From: Marinobacter panjinensis
GTDB lineage: Bacteria > Pseudomonadota > Gammaproteobacteria > Pseudomonadales > Oleiphilaceae
Assembly (NCBI RefSeq): GCF_005298175.1
Contig: NZ_SZYH01000001.1
Location: forward strand, 3,162,001 to 3,226,000
Direction of reading: 5' to 3'
DNA: 64,000 nucleotides
In this document: piece by piece, positions 35,488 to 45,272 of the stretch
Layout: each line of letters starts with the position of its first letter
Position numbering within the stretch: position 1 is the first letter of the stretch
The notes under the pieces: generated by a model
Told to the model about the DNA's origin: nothing
Database searches by the model: none
Seen by the model: only the letters and a program-made list of their open reading frames with translations
Made by a program: the position numbers and the translations under genes

Positions 35488-36810
35488 ATGGAAGCTGAAC
35501 TCCTGACCACAGAAACAAGGGATGTCTCTCCGGCGATGGCCGAGGCCCTTTCCCGGCCACACACCCTGGACGATACCGGCCTGGATCATTTCTTCGTGGC
35601 GGATCTGCTGCTCAAGCACCTCAATCTGGTCAGCAACCAGACCCTGCAACACCTGTCCCGTCAGATGGCGTTACCGGGGGCGGTGCTGGAGCCGGTGCTG
35701 AACCTGTTGCGCCGGGAGGCCAGGGTTGAGAGCCGCAGTGCGGATCTCTCCGATGGCGGTCTGCGTTATGCCCTGACGGATAGGGGACGAGCGGAGGCGC
35801 TGAATTCCCTGTCCCGGGACGGCTATTGCGGCCCGGCTCCGGTTCTTCTCAGGGATTACGAATCACTCGTCCGGCGCCAGTCAGTGTCCGGGTGTGTTGT
35901 TACCGAAGAGGATATGCACCAGTTGTTCCGCAATACCGTGGTCGAGGAGAGTCTGCTGGCGCAACTCGGCCCGGCAGTGCATTCCGGACGTGCCATGTTC
36001 ATTTATGGTCCGGCAGGCAGTGGTAAAAGCTATATATCCCGCCAACTGGTGAAGTTACTCGCGGGGCCAGTGTACATACCCTATTCCCTGCTGGTGGGCG
36101 ATACGGTGATCAGCCTGTTTGATCCTGAATTCCACCATCCGGTTACCGGGGAGCAGCAGGATCCCGTGCACCTTACCAACGGTCACGACCCCCGCTATGT
36201 TCTCTGCCACCGCCCGGAGGTAACCACCGGCGGTGAGTTGACCCTGGATATGCTGGATCTGAAATTTGACGAACAGCGCAAGCAGTACCAGGCCCCCATA
36301 CAGCTCAAGGCCAGCAATGGCATGTTGCTGGTGGATGACCTGGGCCGCCAGCGGGTATCCCACGTGGACCTGCTGAACCGCTGGATCGTGCCCATGGAGG
36401 AAAAACGGGATTTCCTGAATCTCAGGGCCGGGCAGCACTTCGCCGTTCCTTTCGACATGTTGCTGATCTTCTCCACCAACCTGAATCCGCTGGATCTGGC
36501 CGACGAAGCCTTCCTGCGCCGGATCGGCCACAAGATCGGTTTCAGAACCCTGGCGCCGGAATCGTTTCTGCGGTTATGGCAACAGGTCTGCCGGGAAATG
36601 GCGATCGAAAACGACCCTGACGTTACTCGGTTCATGATGACAGAGCTCTATCCGACCCAGGACAACGTCCTGCTGCCCTGTCATCCCCGGGACCTGCTGG
36701 GGCTGGTCAGTGACTACTGCCGGTATCGCGGGTTGCCGGCGAGGCTCAGCCGGGAGTCCATTCACTGGGCCTGGCAAAACTACTTCGTGCACATGGATAA
36801 CGTGGGGTGA
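35488..36810 (+). CDS. AAA ATPase embedded in the Tad locus
   Basis: This 440-residue protein has about 110 N-terminal residues that look like a winged-helix region (LTDRGRAEAL). An AAA core follows: Walker A GPAGSGKS at 174-181, Walker B LLVDD near 280-284, a sensor-1-like LLIFSTNLNP, and an arginine-finger candidate in AFLRRIGHKIGF. It is not TadA, which is further down. It overlaps cpaB slightly if that gene starts at its GTG, so it is part of the operon. It may remodel a pilus protein or regulate assembly. GGAG precedes the ATG. Confidence 0.8.
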   Translation: MEAELLTTETRDVSPAMAEALSRPHTLDDTGLDHFFVADLLLKHLNLVSNQTLQHLSRQMALPGAVLEPVLNLLRREARVESRSADLSDGGLRYALTDRGRAEALNSLSRDGYCGPAPVLLRDYESLVRRQSVSGCVVTEEDMHQLFRNTVVEESLLAQLGPAVHSGRAMFIYGPAGSGKSYISRQLVKLLAGPVYIPYSLLVGDTVISLFDPEFHHPVTGEQQDPVHLTNGHDPRYVLCHRPEVTTGGELTLDMLDLKFDEQRKQYQAPIQLKASNGMLLVDDLGRQRVSHVDLLNRWIVPMEEKRDFLNLRAGQHFAVPFDMLLIFSTNLNPLDLADEAFLRRIGHKIGFRTLAPESFLRLWQQVCREMAIENDPDVTRFMMTELYPTQDNVLLPCHPRDLLGLVSDYCRYRGLPARLSRESIHWAWQNYFVHMDNVG

Positions 36811-36815
36811 CCGTT

Positions 36816-37625
36816 ATGTTCAAGTCAAGAACTGTTCTCATACTTGGTTTTGCCCTGATGATGGGGCTTGGCGCCGCCTACCTGGCCAGAGGCTGGGCGG
36901 TGGACCGCTTTGCGTCGCCCGCGACAGACGATGGTATTCCCGTGGTGGTGGCAGCACTGCAGGTCCCGTTCGGCAAGAAACTGGAAGCCAGTGATCTAAG
37001 GGTCGCCAATATGCCCAGTTCCATGGTGCCGTCCGGGGCTTATAAAGACATTGCCGAAGTAGAAAGCACGGTTGCCATGACCACGATGTATCCGGGCGAG
37101 GTGATCCTCAGGGAAAAAGTGGTGGCCTTCGGCGGAGGCAGCGCGCTGTCGGCCGTGATCGCGCCGAACATGCGGGCGGTGACTGTGCGGGTCAACGATG
37201 TCATTGGTGTCGCCGGCTTCCTGATGCCGGGTAACCGGGTGGATGTTGTTTCAGCTATCCCTAACGGGAACCGTCGCTATCATTCCCGCACTTTGCTGGA
37301 AAACGTCAAGGTACTGGCGGTGGACCAGACTGCGTCACCGGAAAAAGACAAACCGGTGATTGTGCGTGCCGTCACCCTGGAACTCAGTTCAACGGACGCC
37401 GAGGAACTTGTCAAGGCAACCCAGGAAGGGGTTGTGCAACTGGCGCTGAGAAATCCGCTGGACGACAGCATTCGCCCGCTACCCGAACCGAAACCGGAAA
37501 AAGAGAAGGTGGTGGCGGAAGTGAAGCCAGCGCCAAAGCCGGCGCCGCGAAGGGTGGTATCCACTACCTCAAGGGTCACGGTCATTCGTGGCACTGAAGT
37601 CACCACATCAAGGGTTTCCATGTAA
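36816..37625 (+). CDS. cpaB: Flp pilus assembly protein CpaB/RcpC
   Basis: This 269-residue periplasmic protein is anchored by an N-terminal hydrophobic segment (VLILGFALMMGLGAAYLA). A SAF domain follows (VVVAALQVPFGKKLEASDL to EVILREKVV, about 30-105), then the RcpC/CpaB domain (APNMRAVTVRVNDVIGVAGF, MPGNRVDVV). The C terminus is rich in Pro, Lys and Glu and ends in a Thr/Val/Arg repeat-like stretch. CpaB stabilises the secretin CpaC. A GTG at 36807 is an alternative start that overlaps the ATPase gene. A 6-bp hairpin (37661-37681) lies before the secretin gene. Confidence 0.9.
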   Translation: MFKSRTVLILGFALMMGLGAAYLARGWAVDRFASPATDDGIPVVVAALQVPFGKKLEASDLRVANMPSSMVPSGAYKDIAEVESTVAMTTMYPGEVILREKVVAFGGGSALSAVIAPNMRAVTVRVNDVIGVAGFLMPGNRVDVVSAIPNGNRRYHSRTLLENVKVLAVDQTASPEKDKPVIVRAVTLELSSTDAEELVKATQEGVVQLALRNPLDDSIRPLPEPKPEKEKVVAEVKPAPKPAPRRVVSTTSRVTVIRGTEVTTSRVSM

Positions 37626-37709
37626 GGGGACTTCCGGGGAAGCCTGTGGAATGGGACCGGCCGGTTGGTTTCGATAACCGGACAGGAAGTACAGATAGGG
37701 AGAGTGGCC

Positions 37710-39203
37710 ATGACAGTAACGGCACGGAAATTAACGATTGAAGGTTATCTAATCAGCCTGGCTCTGCTTTGGGTGCTGGTGTTTCCGGCAGGGGCCAGTG
37801 CTCAGGCCATGCTCGCCAGCGGTATGAACAGACAGGTCGTGGAAGTTGCCCTCAACCAGTCCCAGATTCTCTACCTGGAACAGCCAGTGGCGAAAATTTC
37901 CGTTGGTAATCCGGACATCGCCGATATTCTCATTCTGCGTTCACGGCAACTGTACGTGGTGGGGAAAAAGCTGGGGACCACGAATGTCACCCTGTGGGAC
38001 AGTGATAATCAGGTGGTCAGTGCCGTCGCGATTGAGGTTAACCATGATCTGGAAAGCCTGAAGTCCAAACTCCACCAGATCCTGCCGGGGGAAGAGGTTC
38101 AGGTTCGCTCTTCCCAGGATGCCATCGTTCTCAGTGGCGAGGTGAGCAGTGCCACCCGCATGACGGCGGCCCTCGACCTGGCCCGCAGCTACCAGGGCGG
38201 TGAGGAGGGCCGGGTGCTCAACATGATGCAGGTGGGCGGCGCGCAGCAGGTCATGCTGGAGGTTCAGGTGGCTGAAGTGTCGCGGGACTTCCTCAAACGT
38301 ATTGGCGCCAAGTTCGCTGCCATCAATGCCAACTCGCTGCTGACCATCGGTGCAGCCAACAATGGCACGGCCCTGGCCCCGTCCGGCGCCTTTGTGCCCG
38401 GTGGCGGTTTTGACACGCTAACGGGAGGAGTGCCGGCTACCCAAGTTGTGCGTGAACCAATGACCTTTGAAAGCACCGGCCTGTTCGCCAGCTTCCTCGA
38501 CGGCGACACCCTGTTTGATCTGGTGATCGACGCGGCCCAGGAAAACAACCTGGCCAAGGTGCTGGCCGAACCCACGCTGACAACGCTCACGGGCCAGGAA
38601 GCCACTTTTCATGCCGGCGGTGAATTTCCGATCCCTGTAGGCAGTGGTCAGGATGACGGCATCACAATCGAGTTCAAGGAGTTCGGTGTCAGCCTCGGCT
38701 TTCTGCCTACGGTCCTGGACTCGGACATGATCAGCCTCAAGCTCAATATCAAGGTCAGTGAGCTGAGCAACCAGAACTCCATTGCCCTGGAAGTGCCTGA
38801 TACCTCTGCCACCTTCTTCATCAATGCACTGACCAGCCGCAGTGCATCATCCACGGTGGAGCTGGCGAATGGCCAGACCATCGGGGTGGCGGGATTGATC
38901 AACGAGAACCTCAGGGAGCGGGTAGACAAGTTCCCGGGGCTCGGGGACCTGCCGATACTTGGCAACCTGTTCCGCAGCCAGGAATACATTAAGGGCAAGA
39001 CCGAGCTGGTGATTCTGGTCACCCCCCATTTCGCGAAACCTGTGGACCGCGAGCAGTTTACCCTGCCTACGGATTACTTCGTCGAGCCGTCCGATCTCGA
39101 GTTCTATCTGTTGGGCTATACGGAAGGCAGGCGCAAGCCTAGCACGGGGCCAAAGCCGGTCCAGCGCGGCAGTGTAAAGGGACAATTCGGCCATGAACTC
39201 TGA
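37710..39203 (+). CDS. cpaC: Outer-membrane secretin CpaC/RcpA
   Basis: This is a 497-residue secretin that forms the outer-membrane pore for the Tad pilus. The signal peptide ends near residue 31 (GASA|QA). The N-terminal pilus-secretin domain contains PVAKISVGNPDIADILILRS, a BON-like domain follows, and the secretin core runs from VMLEVQVAEVSRDFLKRIGA to VAGLINENLRERVDKFPGLG and LVILVTPHFAKPV. Length is normal. The start at 37710 follows GGGAGAG; the frame extends upstream without a signal peptide. Confidence 0.94.
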   Translation: MTVTARKLTIEGYLISLALLWVLVFPAGASAQAMLASGMNRQVVEVALNQSQILYLEQPVAKISVGNPDIADILILRSRQLYVVGKKLGTTNVTLWDSDNQVVSAVAIEVNHDLESLKSKLHQILPGEEVQVRSSQDAIVLSGEVSSATRMTAALDLARSYQGGEEGRVLNMMQVGGAQQVMLEVQVAEVSRDFLKRIGAKFAAINANSLLTIGAANNGTALAPSGAFVPGGGFDTLTGGVPATQVVREPMTFESTGLFASFLDGDTLFDLVIDAAQENNLAKVLAEPTLTTLTGQEATFHAGGEFPIPVGSGQDDGITIEFKEFGVSLGFLPTVLDSDMISLKLNIKVSELSNQNSIALEVPDTSATFFINALTSRSASSTVELANGQTIGVAGLINENLRERVDKFPGLGDLPILGNLFRSQEYIKGKTELVILVTPHFAKPVDREQFTLPTDYFVEPSDLEFYLLGYTEGRRKPSTGPKPVQRGSVKGQFGHEL

Positions 39204-39213
39204 GGGAAATACC

Positions 39214-39501
39214 ATGGATGCCTACAAAAGCAACGTGAAGACAGCAGTGGCCGGGCTGGCTATGGCAATGCTGATAGTGGGATGCGCCTCACCCAGCTCC
39301 GAGGATCAGTTCGGTAACTCAGTCCGTCAGATGATCGCTGCCCAGAAGTACGTCTCACCAGATCAGGAAGTGCGTGAGCTTCCTCTGCTGGATGGCCAGA
39401 AAGCGGAAGCCGGATACAACAGCTATCGCAAGGATACCGGCAACCCGGCGCGGATGTCTCCGGATATGAGTGGCAGCGCCGGGCTTGGGCTTCAGCGCTG
39501 A
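39214..39501 (+). CDS. Small Tad-locus lipoprotein
   Basis: This is a 95-residue lipoprotein with lipobox IVGC; the lipidated cysteine is followed by ASPSSEDQ, predicting outer-membrane sorting. The mature part is short, polar and about 70 residues long, with no known domain. Its position, directly after the secretin, suggests a pilotin or accessory role like other small Tad lipoproteins. TGAGGG precedes the ATG at 39214; the ATG at 39193 lies inside the secretin gene. Confidence 0.75.
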   Translation: MDAYKSNVKTAVAGLAMAMLIVGCASPSSEDQFGNSVRQMIAAQKYVSPDQEVRELPLLDGQKAEAGYNSYRKDTGNPARMSPDMSGSAGLGLQR

Positions 39502-39517
39502 ACAGGGAGGGCGGGCC

Positions 39518-40723
39518 ATGGTCTCGCTTGGGAAAACTCACAGGTACCATCACGGGGCGATCCTGCCGCTGGCGGCCATTTCTCTGGTGGCCATTCTGGG
39601 GATGGCGGCACTGGCGCTGGATATCAGCAACGCCCATCTGGAAAAGACACGGCTGCAGAATGCTCTGGATGCTGCTGCACTCAGTGCTGCCAAGGTTCTG
39701 GACCAGACCGGCAGTACCGCCCTTGCCGATAGCGCAGGCCAGACCACCTTTGCCAGCAATCTGGCGGCGCCTGGCAATGCCGGACTTGGGGCCGCGGCCA
39801 GTGGCGGTAACCTGAGCCTGGCACTCGAATATTCCTCGACGCTGGATCCGTTTGTGTCAGGTACTGTGCCTGCCCAATACGTGAGGGCCGCAGTTGCAAA
39901 TTATGACGTCGCGGAATGGTTTGCCCCGGTGCTCGGGTTTGATGACCTGACGATAGCCGGCACTGCGGTGGCCGGCCCCAGCCCGACGCTTCAGAAGGTC
40001 TGCAATGTTGCACCGGTCATGGCCTGCGGCACGCCACCGGCTGAGAGCCCACCAGGCACCACATTCGGCTATTCACGAGGCCAGGTAGAGCAGCTGAAAA
40101 TCGGTTCGGGCACCAGTTCGGAAGTGGGTAATGGCAACTTCTACCTGATTCGACTCGATGGCAGCCAGGGTGGTGCCGATGTACGGGAAGCGGCAGCCGG
40201 GAAGTTTGATGCCTGCCTTTCCATCGGCGGCGAGGGCGACATCGAGACGGAACCCGGTAACACCGTGGGCCCCTTTGCCCAGGGGATCAATACCCGGCTG
40301 GGAATCTATAATGGGCCGGTCAACGCCACCGATTACCCGCCCGACTGGTTCACCAACCACACAACCTACACAGAACAGGACTACCTGGATCAGCAAATAC
40401 CACCCTACGACCTGGATTGGTACGAATCGCAATACCAGACCGTCAATCCGGATCAACCACCGGAGGGCGCGCCCGGTCGACGTATCCTGACCATGCCGGT
40501 CGGCAACTGTGATGGATTGGCTAGCGGACAGGATAGCGTGGAGCTGCTTGGGTTCTCCTGCTTTTACATGGTGGACCGAATGAATCAGCAGGGGCAGGCG
40601 GTGTTTTACGGCCAGTTCAAGGACGATTGTGGCGGCAGCGGAGTACCCGGCCCGGATCCAGGCGCAGGCCCGGGGCCCCGCATCATCCAATTATACAAGG
40701 ATCCGGATTCTATCGACAGCTGA
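39518..40723 (+). CDS. tadG: TadG-like pilus assembly protein
   Basis: This 401-residue protein opens with a short basic segment and one membrane helix (GAILPLAAISLVAILGMAALAL) followed by DISNAHLEKTRLQNALDAAAL, the hallmark of the TadG/Tad N-terminal domain. A long periplasmic part with several Cys and a Pro/Gly-rich tail follows. It lacks an evident complete von Willebrand MIDAS motif (DxSxS). Such proteins sit in the inner membrane or pilus and help assembly. GGAGG precedes the ATG; the longer frame from 39470 overlaps the lipoprotein gene. Confidence 0.82.
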   Translation: MVSLGKTHRYHHGAILPLAAISLVAILGMAALALDISNAHLEKTRLQNALDAAALSAAKVLDQTGSTALADSAGQTTFASNLAAPGNAGLGAAASGGNLSLALEYSSTLDPFVSGTVPAQYVRAAVANYDVAEWFAPVLGFDDLTIAGTAVAGPSPTLQKVCNVAPVMACGTPPAESPPGTTFGYSRGQVEQLKIGSGTSSEVGNGNFYLIRLDGSQGGADVREAAAGKFDACLSIGGEGDIETEPGNTVGPFAQGINTRLGIYNGPVNATDYPPDWFTNHTTYTEQDYLDQQIPPYDLDWYESQYQTVNPDQPPEGAPGRRILTMPVGNCDGLASGQDSVELLGFSCFYMVDRMNQQGQAVFYGQFKDDCGGSGVPGPDPGAGPGPRIIQLYKDPDSIDS

Positions 40724-40752
40724 ACGCTGCGGGATAGGTGGGAGAAGGGGCA

Positions 40753-41214
40753 ATGGGTGCATTTCACAGTACGGGGAAGCGACAACAGGGCATCGCCGCG
40801 CTGGAATTCCTGCTGACAGCCCCGCTGTTGCTGCTGGTGGTGTTTGCGGTCAGTGAACTGGGATGGGCATTTCACCAGTACCACACCATGACCCGGGCAA
40901 CCCAGGACGGCGCCCGACACGCGGCCTCCAATGCCTTGCTTGGCAGTGTGGGGGTGATCTTCCTGGATAGCACCCTGGTGCAGGAGTCCAGCAATCTGGT
41001 GGTTTACGGCAACACACTGGGAGCGGGGGAGCCCCTATTGCCGGGCTGGTCACCGGGAGATGTCAGTGTGACCAGCCCGGACGCCAGCCACATCATGGTC
41101 AGCGCCCGATACAACTATGTGCCGATCGTGGGTCGCATCCCCGCGTTCTACGGCGGCGACCCGATCAGCCTGGCCTTTGAAATGAACGGTACGGTACAGA
41201 TGAGGGCGTTATGA
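40753..41214 (+). CDS. tadE: TadE-like pseudopilin
   Basis: This is a 153-residue pseudopilin. The processing-site region QQGIAALEFLLTAPLLLLVV shows the TadE pattern: Gly, then hydrophobic residues with Glu at about +5, then one membrane helix. The remainder is periplasmic. It should be cleaved by TadV and help build the pilus. GGGAGAAGGGG lies upstream of the ATG at 40753. It overlaps the next gene by 4 bases. Confidence 0.85.
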   Translation: MGAFHSTGKRQQGIAALEFLLTAPLLLLVVFAVSELGWAFHQYHTMTRATQDGARHAASNALLGSVGVIFLDSTLVQESSNLVVYGNTLGAGEPLLPGWSPGDVSVTSPDASHIMVSARYNYVPIVGRIPAFYGGDPISLAFEMNGTVQMRAL

Positions 41215-41696
41215 ACATCAGGCCCCAGTCCGGTTTGCATACGGTGGAGTTCGCTCTGGTCGGTGCGCTGTTTTTTGTCCTGCTGTTTGCGGCCATTGAG
41301 TTTGGCCGCCTGATGTTCGTCTGGAATACGCTGGATGAGACCAGTCGGCGGGCCGCCAGGGTAGCCGTCGTCTGTCCTGTTGAGCATAGCGCGATCCGGC
41401 GGGTGGCCATGTTTGCCGAACCGAATTCGTCCGGAAACAGTCCGGTGCTCAGAGACCTGAATGAAGGCCTGATCAGCCTCCAGTACCTCACCGCTACTGG
41501 CGCTGTGGTGGCCGACACGACCGCCAATTTCCTGGATATTGCCTTCGTAAGAAGCGAGGTCAGCGGTTTTCAGCACCAGCTGATCATTCCTTTCTTTTTC
41601 CAGCAGTTTGAGTTGCCGCCGTTTATTACCGTGCTGCCCAGGGAGAGCCTGGGTGTTTCGCCGGAAGGTACCGGCTGTTTTGGTTCAGTCAGCTGA
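41211..41696 (+). CDS. tadF: TadE/TadF-like pseudopilin
   Basis: This is a 161-residue second pseudopilin. The segment QSGLHTVEFALVGALFFVLL has Gly followed by Glu at about +5 and then the membrane helix; IEFGRLMFVWNTLDETSRRAAR is the conserved continuation. It overlaps tadE by 4 bases (ATGA), so the two are probably made in equal amounts. The assignment as TadF rather than a second TadE is by order only. Confidence 0.8.
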   Translation: MNIRPQSGLHTVEFALVGALFFVLLFAAIEFGRLMFVWNTLDETSRRAARVAVVCPVEHSAIRRVAMFAEPNSSGNSPVLRDLNEGLISLQYLTATGAVVADTTANFLDIAFVRSEVSGFQHQLIIPFFFQQFELPPFITVLPRESLGVSPEGTGCFGSVS

Positions 41697-41717
41697 GTGA
41701 ACAGGTAGGGAAAAGCC

Positions 41718-42896
41718 ATGAAAACACCGATGACGGTTCTGATTGCAGGGCGCAACGCTCATGAACTGGAAGAGCTTGAACGGATGCTGGCCGATGAGCC
41801 GGGGATGTCCTTCCACAAACGCCTTATCAGCAATGGGCACTCCGATCCGCTCCATAATATAACGGAGCTGCCCGATGCACTGGTGTTTTGCACGACCGTG
41901 GCCTGGGAAGAAGAACTGAATTCGCTTGACCAGCGACCTGCCCAGGAGCGGGTGCCGACGATGATAACCGGCCCGGAAAATACCACGATCATGCGTGCCG
42001 CGATGCAGGTGGGGGCCCGGGATTATTTTACCTTCCCGGTGCATAAACAGGAGCTCATGGCGGCCCTGCGGCGTGTGGCCCGGCAGCTCCAGCCAGCGGG
42101 CAAGCAGGCCGGAGACCTGTTTGCGGTCATTAACGCCAAGGGCGGCTCTGGCGCCAGTACCCTGGCAGGCGCACTGGCCCACAGCCTGGTGGAAAAGATC
42201 GAGGACCGGGTGGCCTTGCTGGACATGGATCTGCAGTTTGGTCACCTGGCTTCGGCTTTCGACCTGAAAGAGAGCGGCGGCTTGATCGACGCCATCCTGC
42301 GTGCGGACAACATGGACCTGCTGGCGCTGGAGGGGCACATGGTGAAGCACAAGAGCGGGTTGCACCTGCTTGGTCATGGCACCGACCAGTTGGTTGTTCA
42401 CGGTGATATCGATGAAAGACAGCTGCAGAAACTGATGACGCTACTGCGCTCCGGCTATGACCATACGGTGGTTGACCTGCCCAGGCAGATCGATGGCGTC
42501 ACTGGTGGCGTGCTGGAGTCTGCTGACAGGGTGCTGCTGGTGATGCAGCAGACTATTGCCCATGTCCAGGATGCCCGCCGGCTGCTTCATTATCTCAACC
42601 ACTATATGGGGATTCCTGCCGATCGGATCTGCGTGGTTGTTAACCGCTGGAACAAACGCCTTGCCCTGAGTACCGCTGATATCCAAAAAGCGCTGGGAGT
42701 CGCGGATCTTACCTGTATTCCCAATGACTATGCCAAGGTCGCAGAGAGCGCCAACATGGGAGTGCCACTGCTCGAAGCAGCGCCTTCGTCACTGGTAAGC
42801 CGCAGCCTGGTGCAAATGGCAGAGACATTGAGTGGCAAAAAGGTGGTGCAGCCGTCCGGTTTTGGTCGGATGTGGCAGAAACTGGCAGGAGCCTGA
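41718..42896 (+). CDS. tadZ: Tad pilus localisation ATPase TadZ/CpaE
   Basis: This 392-residue protein has an N-terminal receiver-like domain (about 1-130) without a clear phospho-acceptor Asp, followed by a ParA/MinD-type ATPase. The deviant Walker A is [17 protein letters not shown]: Lys141 is present, but the second lysine is Ala146, as is common in TadZ/CpaE. The switch regions are [13 protein letters not shown] and [11 protein letters not shown]. It places the pilus machine at a cell site. It lies just upstream of tadA, as in most Tad loci. Confidence 0.9.
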   Translation: MKTPMTVLIAGRNAHELEELERMLADEPGMSFHKRLISNGHSDPLHNITELPDALVFCTTVAWEEELNSLDQRPAQERVPTMITGPENTTIMRAAMQVGARDYFTFPVHKQELMAALRRVARQLQPAGKQAGDLFAVINAKGGSGASTLAGALAHSLVEKIEDRVALLDMDLQFGHLASAFDLKESGGLIDAILRADNMDLLALEGHMVKHKSGLHLLGHGTDQLVVHGDIDERQLQKLMTLLRSGYDHTVVDLPRQIDGVTGGVLESADRVLLVMQQTIAHVQDARRLLHYLNHYMGIPADRICVVVNRWNKRLALSTADIQKALGVADLTCIPNDYAKVAESANMGVPLLEAAPSSLVSRSLVQMAETLSGKKVVQPSGFGRMWQKLAGA

Positions 42897-42906
42897 GGAG
42901 AGCGTT

Positions 42907-44274
42907 ATGGAACCCAGCAGCATGAATGGCGGTCGCAGAGGCGAACTTGAGTCGCAACTGGTTACAAGTGGCATGGGGAAGGACCCGTCGCGCCGGGCCG
43001 AAGAAGAGCAGGAAAGGGTCTGGAAACAGAAAATTCACCAGAAGCTGATGAAGGTGCTGGACCTGTCCCTGTTGGGGACTCTGGGGCGGGGAGAGGCTGA
43101 GCGCCAGTTGGAGGAGATTGGCCAGCGGCTAATGTCAGAAGAATCCATGCCGCTTTCTCTGACCGCCCGTCAACGAATTCTTCAACAGATTCAGGATGAT
43201 ATCCTGGGCTTTGGTCCCCTGGAACCTTTGCTGGCGGACAAGTCCATCTCCGATATTCTGGTCAACGGCTATAACTGCATCTATGTAGAGCGCTACGGCA
43301 AGCTGGAGCGGGAAAGCGCCACCTTTCAGAACGACACCCATCTGCTGAATACGATTGATCGCATTGTCTCCAGTGTCGGGCGCCGGATCGACGAGTCTTC
43401 GCCGATGGTGGACGCACGGCTGAAGGATGGCTCGCGCGTAAACGCCATTATCCCGCCGCTGGCTGTCGACGGGCCGTTACTGTCCATTCGCCGTTTCTCC
43501 ATTGAAGGCCTGTCAATGGAGACCCTGATCGAAAAAGGCACACTGACGGCGCCTGTTGCCGAGCTACTCAAGGGCATTGTGCAGGGCCGGCTGAACATTC
43601 TGATCTCCGGCGGTACCGGCTCCGGTAAAACCACTCTGCTCAACGTCATGTCCGGATTTGTGCCGGACGACGAGCGGATTGTGACTATTGAAGACTCTGC
43701 CGAGCTGCAACTTCAGCAGCCTCATGTCGCGCGCCTGGAAACCCGCCCGCCAAATATTGAAAACAAGGGCGAAGTCACGCAGCGGGATCTGGTGCGTAAC
43801 AGCCTGCGGATGCGGCCCGATCGCATTATTGTCGGCGAGGTCAGGGGCCCCGAGGCTCTGGACATGTTGCAGGCGATGAACACCGGTCACGATGGTTCCA
43901 TGACCACCCTGCACGCCAACGCGCCCCGGGATGCCCTGACCCGGATCGAGAATATGGTGTCGATGACGGGCACCACCATGCCGACGAAAGCCATCCGTTC
44001 CCAGGTGGCTTCCGCCATTGATGTGGTCCTGCAGGTCGAGCGTCAGGAAGACGGGACGCGTCGCCTGGTGAGTGTGCAGGAGATCAACGGCATGGAGGGT
44101 GATGTAATTACCATGTCCGAGATTTTCACCTTCCGCCGCCTCGGCCGGGACGAACAGGGCCGTGTACAAGGCAATTTCTGGGCAACCGGTATTGTTCCCC
44201 GTTTCCAGGAACATCTTCATCAGCGGGGGATTGTATTGCCGTTATCAATCTATGATCCGGACTTCGGGAGCTGA
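42907..44274 (+). CDS. tadA: Tad pilus assembly/secretion ATPase TadA/CpaF
   Basis: This is a 455-residue type II/IV secretion ATPase that powers Flp extension and probably retraction. After a variable N terminus come the all-alpha domain, the [19 protein letters not shown] motif, Walker A GGTGSGKT at 235-242, and the Walker B/His box region [20 protein letters not shown] followed by [21 protein letters not shown] precedes the ATG at 42907. Length is normal for CpaF. Confidence 0.95.
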   Translation: MEPSSMNGGRRGELESQLVTSGMGKDPSRRAEEEQERVWKQKIHQKLMKVLDLSLLGTLGRGEAERQLEEIGQRLMSEESMPLSLTARQRILQQIQDDILGFGPLEPLLADKSISDILVNGYNCIYVERYGKLERESATFQNDTHLLNTIDRIVSSVGRRIDESSPMVDARLKDGSRVNAIIPPLAVDGPLLSIRRFSIEGLSMETLIEKGTLTAPVAELLKGIVQGRLNILISGGTGSGKTTLLNVMSGFVPDDERIVTIEDSAELQLQQPHVARLETRPPNIENKGEVTQRDLVRNSLRMRPDRIIVGEVRGPEALDMLQAMNTGHDGSMTTLHANAPRDALTRIENMVSMTGTTMPTKAIRSQVASAIDVVLQVERQEDGTRRLVSVQEINGMEGDVITMSEIFTFRRLGRDEQGRVQGNFWATGIVPRFQEHLHQRGIVLPLSIYDPDFGS

Positions 44275-44277
44275 GCC

Positions 44278-45261
44278 ATGGACGTACTGGGAGATAAGCT
44301 GTGGGTATTCCTTGTCCTCGTCTTTGTGGCGGTTTTTCTGTTGTCCCAGGGGCTGGTTGTTCCGGTATTCGGAGAGAATCGCGGCGCCCGTAAGCGCCTT
44401 AGCCAAAGGATGAAAAACCTGACTGCCGGGGACGGAGAAGTTGAGCGGGTATCTCTCATGAGAGAGCATTACCTGCGGGACCTCTCCCCCCTGGAAAAAC
44501 GACTGGAAACCCTGTCGTTGCTGGAGCCATTGATCACACTGATTGCCCAGAGCGGCTACCGCACCCGCGCCTATCGGGTCGTTCTGCTGGCGCTGCTGTT
44601 GGCGGTGACGGCGGGTTTCGTCGGTTATTATTTCAAGAGCACCTGGTGGATACCCGTGCTTTTCGCCCCGTTTGGCGCCTCCCTCCCGTTTCTTTATCTG
44701 CGCCGAAAACGCAGCCAGCGGATTGCCAAGATCGAGGAGCAGCTACCGGATGTGGTGGATGTGATTATCCGTGCCCTGCGGGCAGGGCATCCTTTTATCG
44801 AAGCTATACGCCTGGTGTCCACCGAAATGCCTGGCCCGGTGAAGGAAGAGTTCCAGACCACCTTTAACGAAATCAATTACGGGGGAGATGTCCGCTCCGC
44901 ACTGCTGGGGCTGCTGCAGCGGGTTCCCAGTGTGCTGATCATGGCGTTGATCACCGCCGTTCTGGTGCAGCGGGAATCCGGAGGCAATCTCGCCGAGGTG
45001 CTGGAGAAAATCGCCTCCGTCATCCGGGGCCGTTTCCGCTTCCAGCGACGGGTGCGGACCCTGTCCGCAGAGGGGAGGATCTCAGCCTGGGTGCTTACCA
45101 TGACCCCATTTGTTCTGTTTGTACTGATTTCGCTGGTCAATCCGGACTATATGCCAATGCTCACTGAAAGCCCACGTGGCGGTGATATTGTTCTGGTGGC
45201 CCTGGTGTTGATCGTGATCGGCGTTTTCTGGATCAAAAAGATACTCAATCTCAAGGTTTAG
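44278..45261 (+). CDS. tadB: Inner-membrane platform protein TadB
   Basis: This 327-residue GspF-type membrane protein has an N-terminal helix (LWVFLVLVFVAVFLLS), two close helices near 95-140, a cytoplasmic GspF domain (EEQLPDVVDVIIRALRAGHP, with IALIT..LVQRESGGNLAEVLE following) and two C-terminal helices. It pairs with TadC to form the platform that the TadA motor acts on. It starts 3 bases after tadA ends. Confidence 0.93.
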   Translation: MDVLGDKLWVFLVLVFVAVFLLSQGLVVPVFGENRGARKRLSQRMKNLTAGDGEVERVSLMREHYLRDLSPLEKRLETLSLLEPLITLIAQSGYRTRAYRVVLLALLLAVTAGFVGYYFKSTWWIPVLFAPFGASLPFLYLRRKRSQRIAKIEEQLPDVVDVIIRALRAGHPFIEAIRLVSTEMPGPVKEEFQTTFNEINYGGDVRSALLGLLQRVPSVLIMALITAVLVQRESGGNLAEVLEKIASVIRGRFRFQRRVRTLSAEGRISAWVLTMTPFVLFVLISLVNPDYMPMLTESPRGGDIVLVALVLIVIGVFWIKKILNLKV

Positions 45262-45272
45262 GGAGAAAAGCC

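Noticed and set aside
37661..37681. CCGGTT/AACCGG hairpin between cpaB and cpaC as a terminator
   Set aside because: Only 6 bp, no T-run, and it is inside an operon that must be transcribed through.
41718..42896. Missing Walker A lysine in TadZ considered as a finding
   Set aside because: Loss of the second lysine (KGGSGAST) is common in TadZ/CpaE proteins, so it is noted in the gene entry only.
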